The translations under genes and the position numbers were made by a program. From positions 868,001 through 932,000 of the forward strand of contig JACKFF010000001.1 of assembly GCA_020632595.1 (NCBI GenBank): DNA of 64,000 bases, read 5' to 3'. This stretch comes from Nitrospiraceae bacterium. Lineage in GTDB: Bacteria; Nitrospirota; Nitrospiria; Nitrospirales; UBA8639. Each line of letters starts with the position of its first letter. The stretch's first letter is position 1. The notes under the pieces were generated by a model. That model saw only the letters and a program-made list of their open reading frames with translations, was not told where the DNA came from and did not search any database. Below, one piece after another: positions 53,888 to 62,151 of the stretch.

Positions 53888-54757
53888 TCAATGAATCGCC
53901 ATTTGCGGAATGCTTGGCATCCAACTTTGCCAAATCGGAAGGTCATCCCACAGACCTAAACGGGTTAAATATGCTTCTCCTTCTCCCCCAATGACTCCAT
54001 CCCCATCCTGACCGATCCCTCCTCCCTCAACAAAATTTCCGGCATACACCGCCGTCAAAGGGCCAAAGGTCCCATGGGGAGCGTTCCATGGATCATCATG
54101 GAAGGCCGCAATCGCCAGTAGCACATCATCTATACCCCATCGCGCCAGAAAAGTGGCTCCAATTTCTCCGTGAGTATACCCTAAGACCCGCCTTTCCAGC
54201 ACCGCCAAGCTCCCTCCTCGGCATTGAGATATATCTACAACCGCCCTAAATACCCCTGGCTGCTGAGTGCAAAACACAAGCATGCCAATATCATGGAGCA
54301 CCCCTCCCACAAACGATTGCCATACCATCCGTGCATTCGATCCCAGATATAAGGCAATCCGTGCAGCCAGGTAACCTGTTCTGAGGCTATGCCGCCACAA
54401 GGCGGCGATACACGAAGACTCTACTGCGCATTCTTCGGACAACAGAAACACTTCGATCCCAAGGTTTAACGCACGCTCCAGATCAACCGGGATCACTCCC
54501 GCATTTCCCGCCACTGCCTGCACATGCCTTTCCACCTCAAGCTCAAGATAAGGTGACACCTGAGATGAAAGCTCCACAAATTTTGTGTCCTCTCCCATCA
54601 GCAACCGTGCTGAAAAAGATCCCGACCAGGGAGCCAGCGGCTTTCCACTATGAAACGAAGACACCCAATTTTTATGAGTCCTTTCTTCCTTCCCATTCCA
54701 GAAGTCATCATCGGCTTGATGCCCATATTCAATCACGTGTAATACTCCCGGAAACAC
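53888..54757 (-). CDS. HDOD-domain signalling protein
   Basis: A 289-residue protein with an HDOD/HD-like helical domain: LWRHSLRTGYLAARIALYLG, QSFVGGVLHDIGMLVFC and LGYTHGEIGATFLARWGI resemble HD-type motifs. The metal residues are partly kept (H-D in VLHDIG). HDOD proteins act in signalling rather than hydrolysis. The N-terminal ~60 residues are unassigned. GTG 54757 is the first start and has no ribosome-binding site, so the start is uncertain. It lies at the downstream end of the kinase cluster. Confidence 0.75.
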   Translation of the reverse strand: MFPGVLHVIEYGHQADDDFWNGKEERTHKNWVSSFHSGKPLAPWSGSFSARLLMGEDTKFVELSSQVSPYLELEVERHVQAVAGNAGVIPVDLERALNLGIEVFLLSEECAVESSCIAALWRHSLRTGYLAARIALYLGSNARMVWQSFVGGVLHDIGMLVFCTQQPGVFRAVVDISQCRGGSLAVLERRVLGYTHGEIGATFLARWGIDDVLLAIAAFHDDPWNAPHGTFGPLTAVYAGNFVEGGGIGQDGDGVIGGEGEAYLTRLGLWDDLPIWQSWMPSIPQMAIH

Positions 54758-54951
54758 AGAAAAACTGCAGAGGGCTGAAAGCTTCCTAGCACACCTTCAA
54801 AATTTTCTCGGCTTCACCAGACTGCCTCTTGAGGTAGAAATCCGCAAGACAATCCATGAAAAATGACAAACAAAAGAAAGAGGCAACAGAACAACACAAC
54901 GATTATGAAGAGATGGTCAGCAAAAACGATTGAATTCGCCGGATGAAGAAG

Positions 54952-56799
54952 TTACAAATCGGGAAAATGAAAATTCCCTGGCAGGTCTAGAAAAAATGTG
55001 GCGCCTTGCCCCATGCCCTCACTTTGAGCGCGAAGTGCCCCTCCCATATTTTTTGCCATTAACGCACCGTGATGCAGACTCAAGCCCCGTCCTCGATATT
55101 TGGTGCTATACCCTTGTCCAAAAATTTTTGTAATGTCGTCCGGAGGAATCCCGCTGCCGGTATCCTGAATTTCCACGCATAGAGAATCCGGAGGGCCAAT
55201 GACAAGCTTGATACGCACAACTAAATACCTCTGCGCAGCCGATTCCATTGCCTGACAGGCATTACAAATGACATCCACCAAAATCTGAAGGAGTTGATGC
55301 TTATCCACGATGAGCTGTGGCACCTCCTGAAACTCCTGAATCACCGCAACGTTGGCTTCCTGTAACATCTTTTGATTCACTGCGAGGGCCTCTGCTACCA
55401 CCTCAGCTACACATACCTGCTCTGTCATCCCGTTGAGCTTAGCCAGATCCTGTTGGGCCGCAACACATTGCTGAGCATGCCCGGCCTTCTCCCTCAAGCG
55501 CTCCAGTTCCAACAATGCCACTCGCTGCTCTTCCTTCAATTGCCCCGATAATTTCTCCAAATAATGCGGTAGTTGTTTTCCCTTGGGATTTTGCGATAAG
55601 TACGTTCCAAGATCTTCACGATGCCTATCCAATAACTGTGAGATCCGACCTACATCTCCCACCATCGAATTTTTCAAAAGATCCGTGATGACCCCGATAG
55701 ACACATTAATGCTATTTAACACATTGCCCACGTTATGCAGCACACCAGTCGCTACTTCAGCCATCCCCAACTGCCTTGAGGTTTCCATTAACTGCTCATG
55801 CAATTGCAGCTTCTCTTCTTCCATCCGTTTTCGTTCAGTGATATCCTGGGCCACACATACCAATCCCTGAAATTGCCCCTGCAAATCCTGCATCATCGAA
55901 CCAGAGACCGAAATGGTAATTTTCTGTCCCTCATGAGTCAGGAAACTGGATTCCACCCCACTCACCGATCCATGAAGTAAGAGATTTTCGATGATGGCCC
56001 CCTGGGAAAATTCCTCACCAAAAATTAGGCCGGGCGACTGCCCAATGAGCTCATCCTCCTGATAACCTAAAAGATTTAGCAAAGAAGGATTCACCGCCCC
56101 AATAGTCATATCGGCATTAATAACTAATAGGGAATCGGCCATCGATCTAAGAATATTTTCAACATAATATCTGGAAGCCGCTAATTCGCCACGAGCAGAC
56201 TCCAATGCCCCCGTCGCCTCTTCGCCATTATCGCCATCAATATCCAGGTAGGGGATAGAGGAACAAACGTTTTCATCAGAGTCGGTTGCCCGATCAAACC
56301 CAGGTTCCACCGATTCCAATACCGGCAGGCTCAAACAACAAGCTAATTGAAAGGCTTCTTCTCCAACAAATGGGATCCGAAGTATCGCCCATTGCTCGGG
56401 CCGACTCACAACCAGCCGATGGGGCCAAGATGCGCGATTGGAAGGGAGACAGAATATGCACCGTAAGGTCTGATCACATTTCCATAGCTCCTCAACCAAA
56501 TCTCGCACAATTTCCCATTCCCCTGAACGACCCTCAATCACAACGAGAGCAAAAGGATTGTTCGCAGCTTGAGCCTCTGCGAACTTCGCTAAAACCTGAG
56601 GCCCCAATTCCACGCTGACAAGAGTGAACTGCGGTAAAGATGGCTGGGCTCCGGGCCTCGCAACACGCTTGTCACTTGATAAGGTCTCTACCGGCGGGGC
56701 ATCCATAGACGGCACAGAGAACGCATCCCGGAACATTTCTTGGGTTTCGGGATAAGTCCCCACCAATAACACAGGGCGATGCGCAGGAGTCCGTGCCAT
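54952..56799 (-). CDS. PAS-domain histidine kinase with receiver-like N-terminus
   Basis: 615 residues. An N-terminal receiver-like domain (about 8-165) has Glu89 where the phospho-Asp would be (ALVVIE89GRSG). A PAS domain follows (about 213-323: NILRSMADSLLVINADMTIG) with a PAC tail. The phospho-box is VLH355NVGNVLNSINVS, with the downstream QNPKGKQLPHYLEKL. The ATPase domain has N-box NACQAM, G1 DTGSGIPPDD and G2 GRGLSLHHG. No TM helix, so cytoplasmic. It lies in a same-strand series with other kinases of the same phospho-box type. Confidence 0.88.
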   Translation of the reverse strand: MARTPAHRPVLLVGTYPETQEMFRDAFSVPSMDAPPVETLSSDKRVARPGAQPSLPQFTLVSVELGPQVLAKFAEAQAANNPFALVVIEGRSGEWEIVRDLVEELWKCDQTLRCIFCLPSNRASWPHRLVVSRPEQWAILRIPFVGEEAFQLACCLSLPVLESVEPGFDRATDSDENVCSSIPYLDIDGDNGEEATGALESARGELAASRYYVENILRSMADSLLVINADMTIGAVNPSLLNLLGYQEDELIGQSPGLIFGEEFSQGAIIENLLLHGSVSGVESSFLTHEGQKITISVSGSMMQDLQGQFQGLVCVAQDITERKRMEEEKLQLHEQLMETSRQLGMAEVATGVLHNVGNVLNSINVSIGVITDLLKNSMVGDVGRISQLLDRHREDLGTYLSQNPKGKQLPHYLEKLSGQLKEEQRVALLELERLREKAGHAQQCVAAQQDLAKLNGMTEQVCVAEVVAEALAVNQKMLQEANVAVIQEFQEVPQLIVDKHQLLQILVDVICNACQAMESAAQRYLVVRIKLVIGPPDSLCVEIQDTGSGIPPDDITKIFGQGYSTKYRGRGLSLHHGALMAKNMGGALRAQSEGMGQGATFFLDLPGNFHFPDL

Positions 56800-56919
56800 A
56801 GATTACAATGAAATCAAAAAATTTCTCTCAAAAATCCACAAAACAGATGTCAGCAATCCTTGCTTTTCCCAATTGTCAAAACCCTGAGAGTCATCTGTGG
56901 AACTGGCCGTGAGCTCTTC

Positions 56920-58383
56920 TCATCGATGAATGGGGAGCGTGACTATGAAGGTAGACCCTTCTCCCAGCTTGGAACGAAGGGAGATGGATCCCCCGCACTG
57001 ATCGACAATACGTTGACACACGGCTAAACCAATCCCTGTCCCTTCGAATTCCTCTTTCCGATGAAGTCGTTTAAACATTCCGAAAATATTCTCGAACTGT
57101 TCTGACGGAATGCCAATTCCCTGATCATGAATCTCGATTTGACAAAGCTTCCCATACTGGCCTGAACCTGTATGACGTCGATCCTGAATAATCGTTGCTG
57201 TGATACGAATGGCAGGTGGCACATCCGGCTGATGAAATTTCAAGGCATTGGCCAGCAAATTTTGTAACAATTGCCTGATTTGAAACGCATTTCCATAAAT
57301 GGTGGGAAATTCCCCAAGTTGAACGATAGCCCGAGATTCTTCGATCAGGGCCCCGAGATCCGATATGACTTCCTCAACCAAATCGCGCAAGACAAGCTTC
57401 TCCTCTGCCATTGGCGAAAGCCCGACCCTGGAATACACCAACAGGCTCTGAATCAGCTGTTGCATACGACCAGCCGCGTTTTTAACGCGGTCAACATACC
57501 CTAGCCCCTGAGTGTTAAGGGCTGATCCATATTTCAGCCGTAAGAGATCAAGAAATACCTGGATGGAATGAAGCGGTTCCTGTAAATCATGGGCTGCAAC
57601 CGACGCAAATTGCTCCAAGTCCCGATTTGACCGGGCCAATTCATCGGTTTTATGACGCAATATGACTTCGATCCGTTCCCGTTCACGAATTTCATTCAAC
57701 GCATGGTCCCGAACAGCAAAAAGTTCGAGGGTGCGTTCTTCGACGTCTTGAATAGCTTGAGCCAACTGCGCCTCAACTGCTTGTCCCCTGAGCAAAGCCT
57801 GTTCCAAGCGACGATTGGTTTCTTCAAGGAGACCCGTGCGCGTCATGACGATCTGTTCGAGTTCCTGAACCCGCAACCGGGCCTGCTGAACCCAATGCCA
57901 CTTCATTGTCAAAAACGCAGTCAGTTGCCACACCTCAATCGGATCAAAGGGCTTACGTAAAATTAACAATTGATCCCGTCGTCCTAATCGAGACAATACC
58001 TCTGACCAACCAAAATCAGTTTGGGCCGTACATAATACGACCTGTACCTCAGAATCCTCATTCCAAATTCGCTTAACCGTTTCAAACCCGTCCCAACCAT
58101 TGGCCAATTGCACATTCAGGAACACCACCGCAAAGGGAGAACCCTGCGCCTTCGCGTGCGTGACCAGATCAAGGCCTGATTCCCTATTGTCCACACAATC
58201 GAGTTCGAAGGGTTCTTTTTCTTGATGCAGGAAGGAGTCATCAAACGGTTCATGCATGCTCTCCAACCACACACCGGAAATGAATCTTGTTGCAGGACAC
58301 AGAATTTTCAGAAAATCCTGTAAAACATCCGGGCTCTCATCGATCACTAAGATCCGTCGATTAAGAGTACACACGGAATTCAT
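56920..58383 (-). CDS. Hybrid histidine kinase with N-terminal receiver (phospho-Asp replaced by Asn)
   Basis: 487 residues. The receiver (about 9-150) reads ILVIDESPD and VVFLN90VQLANGWDG, with Asn90 at the usual Asp site. A coiled coil (about 160-255) follows. The HisKA domain is FASVAAH265DLQEPL, of the phytochrome-type subfamily, different from its neighbours. The ATPase has NALKFH, DQGIGIPSEQFENIF and GTGIGLAVCQRIV. Cytoplasmic. Its ATG overlaps the stop of the upstream kinase gene (ATGA), so the two are co-translated. Confidence 0.9.
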   Translation of the reverse strand: MNSVCTLNRRILVIDESPDVLQDFLKILCPATRFISGVWLESMHEPFDDSFLHQEKEPFELDCVDNRESGLDLVTHAKAQGSPFAVVFLNVQLANGWDGFETVKRIWNEDSEVQVVLCTAQTDFGWSEVLSRLGRRDQLLILRKPFDPIEVWQLTAFLTMKWHWVQQARLRVQELEQIVMTRTGLLEETNRRLEQALLRGQAVEAQLAQAIQDVEERTLELFAVRDHALNEIRERERIEVILRHKTDELARSNRDLEQFASVAAHDLQEPLHSIQVFLDLLRLKYGSALNTQGLGYVDRVKNAAGRMQQLIQSLLVYSRVGLSPMAEEKLVLRDLVEEVISDLGALIEESRAIVQLGEFPTIYGNAFQIRQLLQNLLANALKFHQPDVPPAIRITATIIQDRRHTGSGQYGKLCQIEIHDQGIGIPSEQFENIFGMFKRLHRKEEFEGTGIGLAVCQRIVDQCGGSISLRSKLGEGSTFIVTLPIHR

Positions 58384-59681
58384 GTCTGTCCTGCTCCTGC
58401 CTCAACCGGAAGGATCAGTGTCAAGGTTGCGCCGGCGCCAATTCCATCGCTATGGGCCCGCAACAATCCACCCATACGATGAATCTTGACCATCGAACTA
58501 TGCAGACCAATTCCATTGCCATCGTGTTTGGTCGTAAAACCGCGAGTAAACAACCGGCCCAAGTGTTCAGGCGCAATCCCCATGCCCGTGTCTTGAATTG
58601 TGATGACAACGGAAAATCCATCCTCTGTTCGAACCTCGACCCGAATGGTGAGCTGGTGATCAACTCCGACCTGTAATTGCATCGCCTGTTTAGCATTTCG
58701 CAGCAGATTCACAAGAATTTGAAGAAGCTGATGCCGATCGGTTACCACAGCCGGCACAGACTGATAGTCCCTTTTGATTCTAATCCACTTCGCATCCCCA
58801 GGCTGGAAACTTAACTCCACCGCTTGGTCCAGAAGTTCCACCACAGAGAGAGCCTCACTGGTGCCCCGAGACTTCGACATCGTCTGATGTGAAATGATAA
58901 TTTGTTTCACGTGATCAATATTGCGAACCAGACCTTCCAATTCTTTCAGCACGGTCTGTTGTTCTTCTATAAGGCTGCTCCCCAATTTCATAATCGCCGG
59001 TGGAATTCGTTTTCCTTTCGGATCCTGAGTGAGGAATAGTGCCAAATTCTCATCATGCCGCTTTAACAGCTCCGCAATGCGATGAACCAAAATCACCGAA
59101 GACTGATGAATCAACTCATGAACCACATTCACGGCCACATTGACGCTATTGAGCACATTCCCCACATTGTGCAACACGGTTGAGGCGATATCCGCCATCT
59201 CAATATTATAAAAGGCATCTTCTACCTGCTTGCGCAATTGCTCCCGTTCGATCAAGCCCCGACGTCGAACCAACCCCTCTTGAATGGCCCAGGGCATCGC
59301 GATACTCGCCAAATGTTCATTAACCAGCCAATCAATAGCCGGTTCGCTTATTCCCTCTCCATCGGAAATATCATCATTAATCAATCCTAAAATGAACGCA
59401 TTGCCATAGATTTTCTTGATCTGGCAAGCAATCTCCTCCCCGATTCCCTTTACGCGACAGTCCAGGAGAATGAGATCAAATGGGTTGTCGGAGTCAAAAC
59501 AGGAGGGATGCACGGAGGCATAATCAAGCCACGAGATCTGAAGCATGGAACCTTGAGAAGCCAACACCCTTTGACAGGATGGGGAAAGATCCCTTTCCTG
59601 AAGTCCCAGGATCCCCACTCGAAGAAGCGGAAATTCTGAAACCATCTGCCGATCAGATTCTGACATGCCGTGGACCATCAC
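58380..59681 (-). CDS. Histidine kinase with receiver-like N-terminus and HNVGN phospho-box
   Basis: 433 residues. Receiver-like N-terminus (about 20-130) with D74 in LILLD74CRVKG. The phospho-box is VLH171NVGNVLNSVNVA, followed by LTQDPKGKRIPPAIMKL. ATPase domain: NLLRNAKQAM, DTGMGIAPEHLG, GNGIGLHSSMV. No TM helix. The starts GTG 59681 and ATG 59678 (or the ATG at MSESD) cannot be separated, since none has a clear ribosome-binding site. Translationally coupled to the Asn90 hybrid kinase downstream. Confidence 0.88.
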   Translation of the reverse strand: MMVHGMSESDRQMVSEFPLLRVGILGLQERDLSPSCQRVLASQGSMLQISWLDYASVHPSCFDSDNPFDLILLDCRVKGIGEEIACQIKKIYGNAFILGLINDDISDGEGISEPAIDWLVNEHLASIAMPWAIQEGLVRRRGLIEREQLRKQVEDAFYNIEMADIASTVLHNVGNVLNSVNVAVNVVHELIHQSSVILVHRIAELLKRHDENLALFLTQDPKGKRIPPAIMKLGSSLIEEQQTVLKELEGLVRNIDHVKQIIISHQTMSKSRGTSEALSVVELLDQAVELSFQPGDAKWIRIKRDYQSVPAVVTDRHQLLQILVNLLRNAKQAMQLQVGVDHQLTIRVEVRTEDGFSVVITIQDTGMGIAPEHLGRLFTRGFTTKHDGNGIGLHSSMVKIHRMGGLLRAHSDGIGAGATLTLILPVEAGAGQT

Positions 59682-59948
59682 ATAAAGAGGGATAAGGAGA
59701 GAAGATCAATCATGAAGGAGAAATACCTCATCCAAGAAAAAATTCAGCAGCCCACGGTGGACGACTGAAATTTTGCCTTGACCTTCCATGGTATTTCATT
59801 CACAGGAGCGGGTGAATTGATGCTTCCCTGACTTGCCGACGTATTGCGCACACTGAAAAAGAGGCCATCCCCTAATCCACAAATATCCTTCCATATAAGA
59901 GAATATTTCCGACGCACGAATCCACAGAATATGGGAGATGGCCTTACT

Positions 59949-60512
59949 TTAGTGAGCTTTGATTGTTTCCTCGGCCCGTTCTTCTGCCCATTTGGCTAAT
60001 AATTCCAACTGCGACTTTGCTTGCCGCGATTCCGCCCAACGTTTGGTAAGGGAATTCGCCAACTGCCAAACTTCAATGTTATCAAAGGGCTTTCGCAAGA
60101 TAAGGAGTTGGCCATTGTTATTCAATCGTTGAATGACATCTTCCCATGCATGATCCGAGAATGCCGTACAGATCACAATCTGCAAATCAGGATCTTCTTC
60201 CCAGAGATGCTCCACAGTCTCTACGCCATCCCAACCTGGAGGCATGCGCATATCCACAAAGGCAACCGCATACGGCCGTTCAGCCTTCATGGCATCTTGC
60301 ACCATCCGATGTCCCATTTGCCCTTGGTCCGCAGTTTCAACTTCAAACTTTTCAACAATTGTTTGTTCTTCCACATCATCAAATAATTCGGCCCGAACCT
60401 CTTGGAGCAGCGAGGTGTCTAATGATCGCTCAAGAATTTTTCGAAAATCATCGTGGATGGCCACATTATCATCAATCACCAAAATACGCCGGTTGCCTTG
60501 TTCCTTCTCCAT
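59949..60512 (-). CDS. Stand-alone response regulator receiver protein
   Basis: 187 residues: receiver with acidic pocket DD14-15 region (ILVIDDN), phosphoacceptor D87 in VAFVD87MRMPPGWDG, Thr/Ser in VICTAFSD and Lys in LILRKPFD. A ~50-residue insertion (about 30-80) lies between the acidic pocket and the phospho-site. The C-terminal helix is a short coiled coil with no output domain. It shares a TAATG junction with the upstream kinase gene, so the pair is likely cognate. Confidence 0.92.
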   Translation of the reverse strand: MEKEQGNRRILVIDDNVAIHDDFRKILERSLDTSLLQEVRAELFDDVEEQTIVEKFEVETADQGQMGHRMVQDAMKAERPYAVAFVDMRMPPGWDGVETVEHLWEEDPDLQIVICTAFSDHAWEDVIQRLNNNGQLLILRKPFDNIEVWQLANSLTKRWAESRQAKSQLELLAKWAEERAEETIKAH

Positions 60513-61372
60513 TACCGTTCTCCCTCCATGTGAATAACTGGCAAATCAAGGGTAAATATTGCTCCCTGCATTGGACCGTCACTCCACACCCGCAGCGATC
60601 CAGCAAGCTCTTTGGCCGCTATGGCACTGGCATGCAGATTCGGCAACAGGTCTGATTGCTCCCCCGGAGCCTGCGGGGAAAACACCCGCGTGAGACAATC
60701 CAAAGGGATTCCGCTTCCAGTATCAGCAACCTGCAAGCGGACAAACCCTTCGCGGTCCGGGCAGGGCAACACAGATAGAGTGAGGCGATGGGTCCGGTCG
60801 GTTATCTTCTGCATGCCATTGATGGCGTTCCGGATCAAATTCACCACAATGCGGAGGAGCCTGGATACCTCCAGAATACCTTCGCCAACCATTTGATACT
60901 CCCGACACACTTGGACCCCCATTCGATCCAATTCACCCTGATGAGGAGCCAAGGCCTCATCCATAATCGTTGCAAACTGAATGGTCTCTTTAAAGCCCCC
61001 GACCCGAAGGGGTACTTGCCCAACCGTCAACAGATATTCCAATTGTTCAAGGTGATAATTGAGCGTGGTCAATTCTGTGAGAGTGTCGAGGTGGTTCTGG
61101 GCCAATTCCTCACTCAACTCCCCCAAGAAATATGGAATCTTTTTCCCTTTGGGATCCTGAGTGAGGTACCTCCCATATTCATGGCTATGGGCCTCCAACA
61201 TATCTGCAACCCGCCCTACATCTGCCACATGAAACTCCCGGAGCCGATGGGTAATGAGCCCGGCAGACACATGTATGCTATTCAAGACGTTTCGCATTTG
61301 ATGGAAGATGGACTCCTCCACTGCTCCCATTGGTCTTCCCCAAACTCCTGATGATTTCGTCTGAGTCGTCAT
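60512..61372 (-). CDS. Histidine kinase of the HNVGN-like group, degenerate ATP lid
   Basis: About 286 residues from ATG 61372 (the frame extends to TTG 61417). Phospho-box SIFHQMRNVLNSIHVS, then LTQDPKGKKIPYFLGEL as in its neighbours. The ATPase domain keeps NLIRNAINGM and DTGSGIPLDC. The glycine-rich G2 lid is replaced by SDLLPNLHASAIAAKEL, so ATP binding may be weak or lost. It has no sensor domain or TM helix. It is the first gene of a two-gene unit with the response regulator. Confidence 0.82.
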   Translation of the reverse strand: MTTQTKSSGVWGRPMGAVEESIFHQMRNVLNSIHVSAGLITHRLREFHVADVGRVADMLEAHSHEYGRYLTQDPKGKKIPYFLGELSEELAQNHLDTLTELTTLNYHLEQLEYLLTVGQVPLRVGGFKETIQFATIMDEALAPHQGELDRMGVQVCREYQMVGEGILEVSRLLRIVVNLIRNAINGMQKITDRTHRLTLSVLPCPDREGFVRLQVADTGSGIPLDCLTRVFSPQAPGEQSDLLPNLHASAIAAKELAGSLRVWSDGPMQGAIFTLDLPVIHMEGER

Positions 61373-62151
61373 CGCGGCAATAGCCTTGGAGGTCCTTTTA
61401 CCGAGATGGCGTATCAACTTATATTGTAAAATCGGTTGATTCTAAATTGTTTGCACGAATCCCGGTTATAAAAACGGAAGAGAACATACCAAAACATCTC
61501 AACCGAATCCTTGGCGCGGCATATGGGAATGAATCGGCAGTATAGGAAAGAACCTTAAGAGCCTTGGAAGCTTAACTCGCATGTTCCTGCGCATCCGGAG
61601 AAAAACCGGATTCTCAAGAGGTAACGGTTAGCCTTGGAAGAAAAAGGGCGCACGTTTCTAGTCTACGGCATTGCACTTCCAGAACGGAGGAGAACTTCCG
61701 AATCTTTAAAACGGAAGCCTCACTTCACAAGAGGTATCGATCGAAACTGCAAGAAGGTACTGGTGTGATTTCTTTGATAAGATGATGCGCACGAAGGTTC
61801 GAATCATGATTTCCCCAATTCACGACAAAGAATCAAAGGCATGGACCAAAAAATGATTGACTGGAAAGCATGGCTTCGACAAGATAACTCAAGTTAGTAA
61901 TCTCGCTATCCTCAAAAATGACTTAACCCCTTTTGAATTTTCAGAACCGTCTCGACTTGTTTTTACTGGGGAATAATACAAACTATGCTAACCTTCAATC
62001 TTCTCGGTCTCAGGGTATACCCACCTTGGGGTCCTATTCAGGCTATCAACCAACAGTTAGTTTCGGTTTCGTTATGATACGTATTTGTTTAATATCTCCT
62101 TGAACTCAGGGATCAAAGAAAAAAAACCCATACCCACGCCTCGGAATCCCG
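61373..62151. other. Intergenic region upstream of kinase and MFS genes, nothing recognised
   Basis: About 780 bp between divergent genes. It should hold the promoters of both flanking units, but no strong elements, tRNA or repeat was recognised. Confidence 0.4.

Noticed and set aside
60788..61351. 187-residue plus-strand ORF
   Set aside because: Antisense to the kinase with conserved H-box and PKGK motif; no family features of its own.
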